A DNA stretch of 64,000 nucleotides from Chrysopilus asiliformis (lineage: Eukaryota > Arthropoda > Insecta > Diptera > Rhagionidae), in assembly GCA_964034945.1 (NCBI GenBank), contig OZ035961.1, positions 12,101,001 to 12,165,000 of the forward strand, written 5' to 3'. Under the pieces are notes generated by a model that worked only from the letters and a program-made list of their open reading frames with translations, had not been told where the DNA came from and searched no databases. Shown here piece by piece: positions 32,601-43,937 of the stretch. Every line of letters starts with the position of its first letter. The stretch's first letter is position 1. The translations under genes and the position numbers were made by a program.

Positions 32601-32967
32601 ACATGGGTCCGCATATAGAGTCGCAAGTAAACTCAAGAGTCTGGAAGATAGCGAATTTGCGTATTTACCAAAAAATCAAAGACTTGAAATCCTTAGAGAG
32701 AAAATAAAGAAGAATTTACATTTAGCTTATGAACGTTATTCGAAAGCCTATAATTTGAGGGCAAGAACGATATCGTATCACCCTGGTCAAGAGTTATTCA
32801 GACGAAATTTCATTCTGAGTGACAAAGCTAAAAATATAAATCATAAATTATGTCCAAAATTTATTAGATGTCGAGTTTCAAAAGTAGTTGGGAAAAATTA
32901 TTACGAAATCGAGGATCTGCAAGGAAGATATAAAGGAATATTTCACGCAAAAGATTTGAAAACATGA
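29668..32967 (+). CDS. pol: pol polyprotein of the outer element: protease, RT, RNase H, integrase
   Basis: The frame opens after a TAG at 29665-29667 and runs to TGA at 32965-32967, about 1100 codons. Numbered from codon 29677, the protease motif LLDSGANIS lies at about 108-116, with Asp110 catalytic. The RT domain is at about 240-440 with the YLDD box at 406-409. RNase H shows CDAS (Asp555), VTEKECLAA and TDHANLRWL. Integrase has an HHCC zinc finger from about 755 and the catalytic triad Asp825, Asp885 and Glu920, with 34 residues between the last two. It ends in a GPY/F-like module and HAKDL. There is no chromodomain. All expected catalytic residues are present, so the enzyme set looks intact. 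The frame is the same as gag but separated from it by two TAG codons, and the first ATG is at codon 85, close to the protease. How pol is translated is therefore unclear. The clade is not assigned. Confidence 0.93.
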   Translation: MKAVKTKKTLTLLKSDKTKTLQNQIPKCHTTKPFHVRLSEYNKIRKRIFEADDFSKKTYPAPLSQKVIKARSRYNARKSVRHQISSSMINTSADLRPYATIKIRDLEIVGLLDSGANISCLGKNCLDVVKKLNVEIYPYKSKVRTADGKAQNIAGKVKVQITYKNITKEITLYLVPSLDQKLYLGIDFWQMFSIAPHIISELNGHVSSDRNPNQHELSPEQENRLEAVIGKFLGSSKYGLGRTTLEEHVIDTGDAVPVKQRFYPISPAVQIPLYEEVDRMLKLGVIEESESPWSSPVVLIRKPGKNRLCLDSRKVNALTVKDAYPLPHLEGLLSRLNDTFFISSIDLKDAFWQIPLEKNSRAKTAFTVPGRPLYQFTVMAFGLCNSPQRMSRLMDKVIPSRLRNRVFVYLDDLLIVSPDFETHLQILEDVATCLRSANLTININKSHFCFRELRYLGFIVGNGKLKADPEKVAAIVSFPVPKSARQVRRFLGMSGWYRKFIKDYATIAAPLTDTLRKSKNFSFTSEARESFEKLKSALTTGPVLTHPDFSREFYLQCDASNTGIGAVLFQKDDSDQEKVIAYISQKLNRAQSNYSVTEKECLAAVTAVQKFRPYIEGQNFSIITDHANLRWLMSSKDLSGRLARWSLKLQGFTFQIVHRKGSENIVPDTLSRAFVEELSVDDRVLSIDLESPEFKNNEYLDLIKLILDNQHRFPDLKVEDGYIYKRTIPCSSDLVTQEHSWKLWVPAELTQKLISSAHEPPKTAHGGIAKTLSRIREYYYFPNMTIQVRNYITNCTVCKESKSANMILRPEMGAETITERPFQKLYVDFLGPYPRSKAGNSFIFIVLDHLSKFVFLKPLRKANANSITKFLEIEIFNKFGVPQTIHSDNGKQFVSREFQALLTNYGIHHLKTANYSPQSNASERVNRSVLEAIRAYLKGSHKNWDNHIPDVECALRTATHQSIGVSPYFALFGSHMITHGSAYRVASKLKSLEDSEFAYLPKNQRLEILREKIKKNLHLAYERYSKAYNLRARTISYHPGQELFRRNFILSDKAKNINHKLCPKFIRCRVSKVVGKNYYEIEDLQGRYKGIFHAKDLKT

Positions 32968-33197
32968 CTGTATTTTCAATATTCACGCTATAATTAAACT
33001 TTAGTTTGACATTCATATCAAAACATTTCATTTATCATATATATAAAATTTCGCCCGGCTACAATAAATGGGTTCGTCCCCACGTAATTATATGTATTAT
33101 ACGAAAACTAAATAGTTAAAGAAAAATTCTAAAACAAATTGCTCCTTTTTTTTTTCCAAACTTTTTATGTTCGCAAGCTCGGGAAAAATTTTGGTGG
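32968..33197 (+). other. 3' untranslated region and probable polypurine tract
   Basis: About 230 nt with no env-like ORF. The G/A-rich segment GGGAAAAATTTTGGTGG just before the 3' LTR (33181-33197) is the best polypurine-tract candidate, although interrupted by four T. Confidence 0.5.
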
Positions 33198-35617
33198 TGT
33201 AGCAGTCGCCGGAAAAATAAAAGTTCGTCTAAAATTCACAGTCTTCACATTATTTTATAGCAATGACCTGAATTCACACAGATTCCAATGTTGACACCTG
33301 AAATAACATCAAACACAAGTTAGAAATCAAGTATAAATGTTAATGTTTACTAAACACGTATGAAACATTCACAATTTCTGCCACCTTATAATAATAAAAG
33401 CAAAATTTTAGACACTTACCATATTCTTGTCCATGAATAAATCTGATCCTGCGTCTGCGATAATAGGTTGTAATCCGATTCTATCCTGATAGTGTGCCTT
33501 ACCTGTAAAAAAATAAAATAAAAAGGGGATTATTACAAAAAAAGAGAAAAATTTTGATAGTTAACACCAAAAGTCACTACGAATATCAAAAACAAAAACA
33601 AACAAGAGAATTCCTCTTGGACATACTTACCATGATATTAAATGGAAGTCCCAGCTGATCTTGCTGTTTTCGCTTCTAAATTGGTTGATCTGGGGATGGA
33701 TCTTGGATTGCTGCCGTTATCTGCAAATATTAAATAAACAAAAAATGTACATTTAATATCAAATGCAAATTTTGTTTACTTACCACAGAGATGACCATCG
33801 GTCATTTTTATTGGGTGGGTTTACACTGAGATTTAATCACTAACACCATAAAAATTTGTTGACGCTCATGACAAGTCTATGAATAGTAGGATTCACATAT
33901 ATTTTCCGGTTACTTGCCAAGTCAGTAATTTCATAAAATTTAAAGATAGTTTATTCTAATAAACTTGAATTTTAAAACAAAAATTCAGGAAAAATTTCTA
34001 CTATCATGTAGTTTTGGTTTAATATATTTTGGAATAAAAACACTGAAGTTTTTATTCAAAAATAAAAATAGCTCTTACTACGAAACTAGCTAAAGATGGT
34101 TGACTTCCGATCTTTTGGCACTGTTCACTATTAACTTCCATTTTTTTTCTTTATCTTGGTTCCCTGTTTTATATCAAAAAGGTGGCAGAAGAACATATAT
34201 ATATATTTAAAAAGTGCTAAGTTTTTAAAAGAAAAATCTGGGGAAAGAGTAAGTTGGAATCCCTATAGTTTCGTGAATGTGTTTTTTTTTATTATTTTTA
34301 CCCATTTCATAGCCAGCGAAAAGAGGTTAAAATAAACCACATTTTTTTTGGATTTTTGCCACCTTGGATTTTCGTCACCTGAGGAAAATATTTTTTGTCC
34401 AACCTGAAAATTAAACTGCCCAAATTCTTGCCATGTGCAGAATGAAGTAGAGGATCTTTATGCAGCTTCTGAAGTAAATAGGAACATCTTTTTCTTGAAG
34501 TCACTTGACGGAATATAAGAAAATTTCCTTTTGTTTCTGCAATCAACATCTTCATCGATAAGTCTGAGGCAGTAAAGGTGAAAAGTTTAAAGGTACACTT
34601 AGCGCCAAAATCTCGGGGAAAAATCAAGCCAAGTAAGACCTTTCTAAATTTTATTTCGGGGAAAATAAAAACGTAAAAATATTTAACTCCATTAGCCAAA
34701 TTGCGCAAAACCACATGGCTACATAACCTCTTCAAAAGGGCGACATAAAGTGCACGCGTTCTTCCCCAGAAATCTTTTTTGTTCAAATTAATTAATTATC
34801 ATCTATACTTAAATTAAAATAAAATCTAACAATATTTCTAACAATAATTCTTCGGACTGAACGAGATCCTATAATGAGAAGAGAGCTGAATAATTTTTTT
34901 TTGTTAATGAACATTACATAGATTATATATATTTTGCGTAATTAGTTTACATTAAAGTAATCGTCTAAATATATCTTATTGTAAACTGTAGCCACTTTTC
35001 GACACAAAAAAAGATATTTTTTTAAAAAAAAACAGCGTATATAATTATTATGAACGCTGAAGGTTAAGTTTTGGGCCCAAACCTTTTATATATATTTCCA
35101 CGTTTATTTTTAAACCCCGGTCGGTCAAACCCATGGTTTGAAGTTTTATACATCTATATTTATAGTGGTGTCAGAAATTATATAAATTTATTTTATTTGT
35201 TTTATGTTCACATACAGGTTGATTAGTATTAAAATTAAGAAAAAGAATGTCATTAATGCAAAGTTTTTTTGTGTATATTTAAATTATAAATTATAAATAA
35301 AATCAAATTAAAATGTTTTGCTAAATTTTGAATTTTGTGGTGGATGTGAGAATGAAGATCGACATGTACTATGCAGCTGGAGATATGTAGAGAATTTCCC
35401 TATCCTAATTTTCCTAGTAAATTCTTTTTTTTTTTTTTTTGGCACGAAATAAATTTTGTTTTGTAGCAATATAGTGAGCGAATGGCAAGTTCCCCTCCCA
35501 CAACCGACGAGCTTAGCCGCATGAAAATCGAGCGTGCCATAACCGCCTATCGCATACTAGAACTTGAATATAAAAAATTTTTTTTTTTAAACAGTGCAAC
35601 AAACAGGCTACAATACA
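33198..35617 (+). repeat. 3' LTR of the outer element
   Basis: 2420 bp, matching 16311-18731 with one fewer T near 34343-34350. The antisense exon-like blocks are repeated at 33784-33805, 33631-33720 and 33420-33502. In this copy an antisense transcript would run from the LTR towards pol. Confidence 0.95.
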
Positions 35618-35621
35618 GTAC

Positions 35622-38600
35622 CGACGTGAAAAACAGCTCCCGAAAATTAATAAAAGACTAATTAAGATGATTGTGTAAATTTCTCACAAGTCTTCCGTAA
35701 AGCACTTTGTATCCAGTGTAAACCTAATTTAGCGTATGGAATTTTAAAGTAGACAGATCGTGTGCGATTTTAATTGGATCATAATTATGTAGGTCAAGGG
35801 ATAATGAATGCATTCCTGGTTTTTTATTATTATTATCGTTATTATTATTATTTCGTTAGCATCACTGTTGACGTCGTGTTTAATGCTTTGTTGCAAATTC
35901 CTTTTACGCTGTAAACGAGAGAAAGAGAGACCGCCGCGACGCTTGATGAAATTCATGAGATGATGAATAATTTTGTTAATCAAAAATTACTCTGTGTACA
36001 GACACCGGAAGGCAATTATTAGCTCTTAAATATCAAAATGGTTGGAAATGAAATTAATGAACCCGAACAGAAGCCTCCAGGCGATGGAAAATTTTAATCA
36101 ACTTTGGAAATTCACCAAAAAAAAAAATAAGTGATTTTTTTTTCCTTTGGCAGAAATGACTGCATGAGACATAAAACATTATTCGAGTGGCTAACCCACA
36201 AAGGATCATAGACAGACGTTTGGTGGGGATGTTCAAGTCCTAGAGGAAAATCATTGAGATGAAAAAATGAACGGAAATTGTAAGACACGCAACCAGGCAT
36301 TGAATTCGTCCTTCGTTATGTTATGCTTCGGATATATTTTGGATGAAAACTCTTGTCACTTTTGTATATCCCCACAGTTGGGAGGTTTTTGGAGGGTTTT
36401 GGAGGATTTTTTTTTATTTTTTCTACGATAGTGAGGAGGATGGAGGGGTGTAGAAACCTTATACTGATTAGTATACGGCTTTCATAGGATTCTCTTTTGT
36501 CACTGATCCATTTTGTTTTTCCGCTACTAAATATGAGTTTAGTAGTATAAAATGTTGGTTGCTTTTTGATGTAATTAGATCTTGCGGTAATTAATGCCGG
36601 AAAAATTAGATCTTGTCATGTTTAAAGTTCCGAAAAAGTGGTGAGACTTTTTTTTGTATGTCTAAGTCTTTGGTTGTGCGCTTGAGAGGCAGTTTATGAG
36701 CATTTGACGGATAACAACACCTTACAAATGTTACTATTTCTTTACTACAGCACATACAATTGTAAAACTGGGTTCCTGAAAGTCAAGAAGCATGAAAGCC
36801 AGCCACTCTACCTACCACGTGATGACTTGCAAAAAAATATATTACTGTTTTTTTTTTTTTTAAATTTAGTTTATGCCTTTATAATGGATAATTAATGTGA
36901 TGTCTGTTTTTTTTGCATATCTTCATATATTTTGTTGAGGCGTATTTTTAGTGTAGCAACCGATTAACCACAATCTGCAGTATCGCAAAGGATATTAAAA
37001 TTTTCTTCCGAGATTCATCATTACTTTTTGCCCAACCGAATATTTTACACAAAACTCTGTTGTCTAATCAAGGGAAATTTCCTTTTATCATGAACAGCAT
37101 TAATAGACACCCATTACGGGGGGAAAATTGATACTGAAAGTGAAATTAGCCTCACAAAAATAGAAAAGAAAATTCGTATGGTGGGAAAAATGAAAATGGA
37201 AATGAATCGATTTAATCAATCGTCGTATCGTCCTTGTCGTCCTTGTCGTTTTCGTTGTCGATGTCGACCGACGGGCGTCATTTTCGGCCGGACTACCAAT
37301 TTTCTTAATCGAGCCCAGCACGCAATCCCGGAATTTTGGATCCTTGTTATAGAGGGGCCAACCGGGACAGACCCATTACAAGTCAATTGAATCCCATTCA
37401 ATTCCATTCGATTCGATTCATTTTGATTTGATTTGATTCATCCGTGGCGACACTCGACATTATCAAACATTTCCGGTAAATATTCAAAACAAACAAATTC
37501 ATTTCGTCCTTCCGATAGTCACAATATTACGTCAGCAGTCTATTCTCGTGTCAGCCAGCCCGCCCGCCTTCCGTTTAGCGCCTGAATGATTTTCCCATTT
37601 TATTTTTCTTCGTTTTTCCGGTGAATGAAAATTCAATTTATTGTTCGAATCTCATTCGAGACCAAAAAAGGAAGCTGATGTAGAGTTTATGTGAAGCGCT
37701 TCTATTACTCGGTATCCTTCCTGATAGAAATAGTGTCAAACTGTATAACGAAACCCGAAAAGATAGAAAGGACGTGTCATACAAGAGACATTGAGTGGGC
37801 GGGGTGAAAGGGAGTATGAATTCAACTTCAAGTTATATGCCTTTTTTGCAACCGCCTCGTGTCTTAAAATATGCACGACAATATGAGGAGTGATACCACA
37901 ACATTTTCCAAATCGATATGTTGGGGGTTGAATTTTTAAGGGTTGGTTGGCTAGGCCACGTTGAACTGTGATGAGTCGAAAATATCGAACACATCTCACC
38001 AGATTGAAGTTGGATGAAAATTTCAAAATAAAATTCAATCGTGTAAATTCTGTTTAAAAATAAAAATATCAGTGGCACCACCATCTCTTCCGTACGTCTA
38101 CATTACAGCCGAATTCGAAATACTAAAATTCTATTCCATTTTCGCGTGCTTTTCCGCATTTTCTTCACAATACAATGGTTTCGTTTCGATTTTCCATGAA
38201 AATTTAGTTTACGGTGGGGTTTTTTTTACTTTTTCTTATTTTTTGTACGTTTTGTATATGCCTTGGTAAACTTTATTTCTTGACTTCCGTTCTTCTTCCA
38301 AGTCAGTAAGCCTGGCTGTTTTTGACTTCGTGCTCGTATATTAGGAGACTTTTTTTGAAATTTCTTTTTTTTTTTAAATTGAAAAGAATCGAATGGCGAC
38401 AGGCAATTCAATTTATATTTGAATTTTTGATTTTTAGATAGAGAATCGTTTTATGTAGAAATGGTAAATTTTATGGAAAATGGATAAAACAAATGATGCC
38501 AAAAGCGACATTTTCTGTGAATCATTTTTGATTAATTTTCTGTTTAGAAATGCTATGAAGTTACGGCAGTCTTTTAAAATACATTTCGTTGGCGTGCCAT

Positions 38601-38913
38601 GTGAAAATTACATAAAATTGATACAAACGTATAAAAGTTAATAATACCTGGTATATGATTTACTTACCTTTTTCAGCAAATTTCCTTTCATTTACTTGTG
38701 ACTTCTTAACGGAGGGCATTTCACTGCATTGCATGTGAAACGGATATTTATAATCGTATAATGATTTAAAATTAAGATGCGGTGATTTTAAATTTAGGAG
38801 TCTCTTTTGGACTGAAAGAATTGTTAATTGAAGGGAATGAAGTTGAAAAATAGTTCATAGTTGAATACACGGCTTACGTTTGTCAGTTTTTACCCATTTT
38901 TTTATAGGTTTTT
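35622..38913. other. non-coding stretch with microsatellites
   Basis: It resumes host-like sequence after the GTAC duplication (35618-35621). A TTA/ATT microsatellite lies at about 35825-35852 and a GATTC/GATTT-rich patch at 37395-37440. A moderately GC-rich stretch at 37150-37400 has overlapping frames on both strands but no motif. A GTG-, GGCG- and CACC-rich patch at 37780-37960 is also unassigned. Confidence 0.35.
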
Positions 38914-39021
38914 TAATACCACCATTCGTTTTTAATTTCAAGATATTTGCTTGAAATTTTCAGCGAATTCTTTCAATGGATTTTGAAACATGGAATTTTG
39001 AAAACAAAATGGTGGTATTAG
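38914..39021. repeat. inverted repeat around an 82-nt spacer
   Basis: TAATACCACCATT (38914-38926) pairs exactly with AATGGTGGTATTA (39009-39021), with weaker pairing continuing inward. Confidence 0.65.
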
Positions 39022-39286
39022 AGTTTTAATTTGAAAATACGCTCCTCGAATTTTTGGTGCCACTAGATCTATCATACACCAAAAGGCGTGTAGCGAAATG
39101 TAGTAAAATTATACCATATTTTCTACTATACCATGAAAATGAATGAAAGCTTAACCTTATAAGGAGACATTCTCAAGTAAATATTTTTTCCATGTGCTTG
39201 GAAGAAAGGGAATAGGGCCAATTCTCCTAGCGCCGGACATTTAAGGCTTTTGCAGTTTTTTTGTGACACATGTTGAAAATCCATGC

Positions 39287-39560
39287 AATAGTTTCGGTGA
39301 TAGCTAAAGAGGGGGTTCGCAACAAGTAGGCGTGGTTTCAGTGGGCGAAAATTTTCCTTGACTGATAGCCTATCCAACACTGAAAACCGTATAACAATCT
39401 ATTCAATAGTTTAGGATATAGCAGGAGTGAAGGTTCGCATCATGTAGAGGGTAGTGGTTTGAGTGGGCGAAAAGTTTAAGTTATGATTGACCTGTGCAAC
39501 ACTAAAAACCGTACCTACTCAGTGGTTTAGAAGATAAAAGGGGGAACCGATACCGGACTC
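39287..39560 (+). repeat. diverged tandem repeat, unit about 118 bp
   Basis: Two and a half units share CAATAGTTT, GGTTCGCA, AGTGGGCGAAAA and CAACACTGAAAACCGTA (or one-base variants). A related but rearranged sequence lies near 57130-57330. The origin is unknown. Confidence 0.5.
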
Positions 39561-39647
39561 ATAACCCTAGAATTTATATATAAAAAAGTTGTAGCAGTAG
39601 TTCTTGAGTTTATGCGTCATACACAAACATGTCTCTTTTATACAAAA

Positions 39648-40123
39648 CTAGCTTGCATACCCGTCGTTGCCGGGTTAAGTTTTTTCAATTTTTTTTATGG
39701 TCAATGTTGGAGCTAAACTTCAGGCCAATCGGCAGTTTCCCCGCGAAATGGCAACATAGAGGAAGAGCTAAATTTCGAGATTACTTTACCCCCTCCCCTT
39801 ACTCGCCCACCTCTCGGGCTACTTTTTAATGGATTTATGTTGGGGCTGGACCCCCGACGAACATCTATGCCAAATTTCAGGCCAATCGGTTCAGTAGTTT
39901 CCCCGCGAAAGAGTAACATAGCGCAAAAACTAAGTTTCGAAATCACTTTACCCCCTCCCCTTACTCCCCCACCCCTCGCACTACTTTTCCGTATGCCTAT
40001 GGTGGAACCAGAACTACCACAGACACTCATGCCGAATTTCAAGTCAATCGGTTTAGCCGTTTTTGCGTGAAAGAGGAACAGACAGACAGACAGAAACCAA
40101 CTAATTTTTATATATTAGTATGA
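39648..40123 (-). mobile_element. Helitron-like element, copy 3 (reverse)
   Basis: On the minus strand it starts TCATACTAATATATAAAAAT (from 40123) and ends in an ACCCG/CGGGT stem (39659-39675) and CTAG at 39648-39651. It is flanked by A and T in that orientation. It contains three diverged internal units, each with GAACCGATTG- or GGCCAATCG-type words, and the G-rich cluster. It is the most complete of the three copies. Confidence 0.7.
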
Positions 40124-40140
40124 TATGATATGATGATGTA

Positions 40141-40195
40141 GTCTGGGAAATGTTACCGGATATTTTTAACACATTTCCGGTAACATTTCCCAGAC
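40141..40195. repeat. perfect 20-bp hairpin
   Basis: GTCTGGGAAATGTTACCGGA (40141-40160) is exactly complementary to 40176-40195 across a 15-nt loop. It lies 17 bp beyond the Helitron-like copy. Confidence 0.9.
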
Positions 40196-41905
40196 GGCTA
40201 TATTTTATTGATGTTAAAATCTTTTCAAACAATGATTTTTTTAACTTAGGATAATAAATAAGAACTTTGTTAGGTTTTTGAACCGAACAAAGTTCTATTG
40301 ATTTAATTATAATAACTATTAACATTATAATCCAACGTAAAAAATATATAACATATAATTGAAAAATAAAATAACGAATTAATTTAAAATTATTTTAACG
40401 TGCATTGCATACTTTTAAAAAAGTTTTCCTTCCATCTAAAAGTTTTCATTGATCTGAAAAGCTAGCCTACATTAAGGCATTAGTTATGAGTTTCGTTTTC
40501 AATAAAAGCCAAACAAATAAAACCTCTTAACTTCCTGTTAACAGATTTTCACATATGAATTTATATATCAGTGGATATGCACTTAGTTTTACAAACATTT
40601 GCAGAAATTGTATAGTTTGAACATTTTATGAAATAAAATCCACTCTAACCATGGATCCAACTTTAAGTTGAAAGCCATTGGACTGCATAAATTCCATTTC
40701 GTCAGGATATTTTGCATTTCAAATGAAAATAACATAATAGTAAGATGAACGAACTAAAACTTTATAATTGCATACCATTCCCAACAGATATGTATATGCA
40801 GAAAATCTGGTTTGTATACTCCTCTTATCATATCTTTTTCATCCGGTGTTTTTCAACATCTTTCTACCTTCCGGCCCATAAGATAGTCTTCCGCCAAAGG
40901 AAAAGTCACATCTTTTTCAACCACAAAGTTGACTTGAATGAGTTTGGCGGGGTGATTCGTATTCGTATGTGTCTTTGATGGGTGCAGACAAAGAAAAAAT
41001 CTGAAAAAGTGAAAATCAACCGAGTCTCCACACAACCCCTTTCTCCATTCCCAACGGAAAATGTTTTCCAGTCAAAATAGAAATAAATCATATATACGAG
41101 TATCTTTCGGGAATTTTCTGGTTGGCAGTAAAAAATCGGGGAATGAGGTAAAAGAGGTGCTTTCAAAACTTCAAAAAGGCATCGTCAGCGCGGATAAATC
41201 TGTCTTCATTGCGGTAAAGTGTGCCTTTTCCTCCTCGACTATAAGAAAACTGGATTTTTCCCCAATGACAGATGTTTTTCACGGGAAAATATGAAACGAA
41301 ATTTGAATGAAAACGACACAAAAAAAAGGGGAGCGTGCATCCAAAAAGGAAAATCATTTTAAGTGGAAAACAAAGGCGATTTTAATATCAGTGACCTCAA
41401 TAAAAAATATAAGGGGGAAAAATCAGAGCGTAATTTCAGTAAAATCTAGTATTTTATTTCGTTCATTATAAAATAAAATACACACTTTTACCATATTTAT
41501 TCGTAATAAAGCAAATATGGGAAAGAATAAAAATTATGGCCAAAGTATAGAGAATATAATGGGAAATTATGATTCGTGAGTCCGTTAAGAAAACTTCTTG
41601 AAAAACTCTCTTATTTATTTTGCTGTATATCATTTGAGAAAGTGGGAAAACTCAGTAGAAAATGTCTAACTTTTCTTTGTTCCTCTGGCATTTTTGTGAA
41701 ATTGTTTCGGTTTTCTTTCTTTCCGTATAGGGTGGGTTTTTTTTATAGCAAAGGCTGTATGGCTGTCAGGCGACCTAAGAGCAGCCTGTTGGGGTTGATT
41801 TATGGTTCGCTGTCCACCCCACAACGCATACAGATGTAAATTATGTCACTTATGTGGACTATAGCCGAAATAATGACATTAATTATTGTTAACATTGTAC
41901 TATAA
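40196..41905. other. non-coding stretch
   Basis: AT-rich. Overlapping frames around 40745-41300 occur on both strands without motifs. Nothing supportable was found. Confidence 0.35.
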
Positions 41906-42042
41906 TGAGTTTCAAACAGTTTTTTATTTCACGTTTTGAGTTGGCGATTTTTTTTATTGCTGGGGTTTTAATTGAAACCTTTAAAACCCAAGCAATAAAA
42001 AAAAATCGCCAACTCAAAACGTGAAATAAAAACTGAAACTCA
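41906..42042. repeat. foldback hairpin with ~61-nt arms
   Basis: Arm 1 (41906-41970) and arm 2 (41982-42042) pair almost completely around an 11-nt loop, with small length differences in T/A runs. The shared core is CACGTTTTGAGTTGGCGA. This would fold into a long hairpin RNA. Confidence 0.85.
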
Positions 42043-43937
42043 CGAATGTTTTTTTTTATAAGAATGCGATTCACACGACTAATCAATTGTTAATCTTTTT
42101 TAAATTGAGCATAGTTTCGGTGAAATTCAATTTAATTCCTATAGAAATGACTTTTGTCCGTGGGTAGTTACGAAATCAATTTTCCCGCGCTTGTATTTAA
42201 AATTTTAGGTTTTTCACTGTTTTATTTTTCAGTTTTTCTCATTTCTCACGAAAAAAGTGGTTCATAAATAGGGTGACCATACGTCCCGGTTCGGCTGAAT
42301 TCAGGCATGTTGTCCCAGCGTTCCGGAGTCTAAACTTTGTGTAAAAAATTAACTAAACGCTAAGAAAAAATCGCTAAATCTGTAAACGTAATTTTGTTTG
42401 CCTCCGGCGCATTTTTGCAATTTTTTCTGCGGGGTTTGGATGGTTGTCAAAAATCTATTATTGTGCATATTTAGCAAAAAATTTCGTTTTATAAAAATAC
42501 TTTTTCTCACATTCTCCAGGAACGGTGAGTAGAAAAGTAATTATGATTTTCTGAACCGAGAAGATGATTTCAACTTGTTATTGATATTGAAGTTTCCAAA
42601 CCAATCCACGTTATTTTTCATTTTGGTCGGGAAAATTCGCTGAATAATGATGACGAATGTGAATTAAGTACTTTTGTATCGCAATACTGCGGTATCATTA
42701 TTTCTTCATATTTTGCGTGGTTGTGAGCAATAAAAAAAAGTCGAACTACTTGGAAAAAGTCAAGAAATGAAAAATGGTCACAAAAAGCATCACATTTTTT
42801 TTTTGCTTGGGAAATAAAAGGTGGTTTTATTGTCCTTTTTTGGTGCTCCATTGTGGTAATTAGGATTTTGTTATGTTTAAGGTTTTCACGTTTAATATTA
42901 AATTTTCAAAATTGATTGTCCGTTAGGAATGGTTTGCAGTTTTTTCGATTTTATTGCAAGGTTTTCAATGGCAATAAACTATCAGAACTGTGCACCTGCA
43001 GGAAAGCATTCTTTCGAATATAGTCAATAATTAGAGACAGAAATTGGCAATCCTTTGACATTCTACATATTATAAATAAAATTTCCATGAAGTTTGCATG
43101 TTTCGCAATACAGTTTCCAGAAAAACCCATCTTTCATAGAGCTTACAATCGAGTGAAAAATCAAACTAAATATCCTTTTACAAATTTTATTTGATTTTTT
43201 ATTGGATTGAAATGTACTCAAATAGCGGTCACAGAAACCTTTATTAAAATCGATTTAAATACAAAGTAGCAATCAAATTGCAATAAACTGATGATAAGAG
43301 TCTACAGCAGTCAGTCATAAACAATAAAATTAGATTTGACGAAAACGACATGAAAAGCTCTTAAAATTGCAATAAAATGTCCGAAAAACAAGTCGATCCG
43401 ATGTACAAATTGACTTGGGAATTTCTCATTCCAGGCTCAACATTTCCGTATTTCGCGTTGGGTTTTTGGGGTGGCTCTGACTCCAATGATGTTGAAGCAA
43501 TAAAGTATTGTATGGGAATATTTATGATAACAGATTCCTTGTAACAGACTTTTCGACTATCATAATTTGTTTTCGTGTTTTTCCTTATTTCATTATTTTC
43601 CCTTGACGGCTCAATGTTGCTTTTCTTTCGGTAGGGTAAGAAATATAGAAGAACATGCAATGAAATAAGAAAAAAAAACCCAAAATTTTGAGAAGGCATG
43701 CAATGCATGCAAAATTCAGAGTGCAATAAATCAAATATAATTCCTTTAAGAGGTTGTTTTTTTTTGGAATCTTCCGACAGTGGATTTCTTTTCATTAGGA
43801 CGAATTTTTTTAATTTCTCAAATAAACAAGATTTATTTTAATATCTCAAGAGTGTTCTGGCAGATAGTCTTCTCATTCTTCGTCCTGGTAATTACATTTT
43901 TTTATCTTTCTTTGGAAAAAATCATAAATTGACTTAA
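42043..43937. other. non-coding stretch
   Basis: GGGTGACCATACGTCCCGG at 42269-42287 resembles one end of some hAT elements, but no partner end was found. A 144-codon minus-strand frame (43361-43795) is low-complexity and not called. The rest is AT-rich. Confidence 0.3.

Larger units (their letters stand above)
16311..35617 (+). mobile_element. outer Ty3/gypsy-type LTR retrotransposon, split by a nested LTR element
   Basis: The two LTRs (16311-18731 and 33198-35617) run TGTAGC to TACA and are flanked by the 4-bp duplication GTAC (16307-16310 and 35618-35621). In order it holds the 5' LTR, a primer-binding site, a leader, gag, pol (protease, RT, RNase H, integrase) and the 3' LTR. No env ORF follows pol. 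Integrase after RNase H places it in Ty3/gypsy (Metaviridae); the clade is uncertain. The only LTR difference noticed is one T in a homopolymer, so insertion was recent. Its gag is broken by a second element at 20976-29328. Without that insertion it would be about 10.95 kb and could be autonomous. LTRs of 2.4 kb are long for an insect element of this type. Confidence 0.93.

Noticed and set aside
32968..33197. env gene of an errantivirus-like element
   Set aside because: Only 230 nt separate pol from the 3' LTR, with no ORF.
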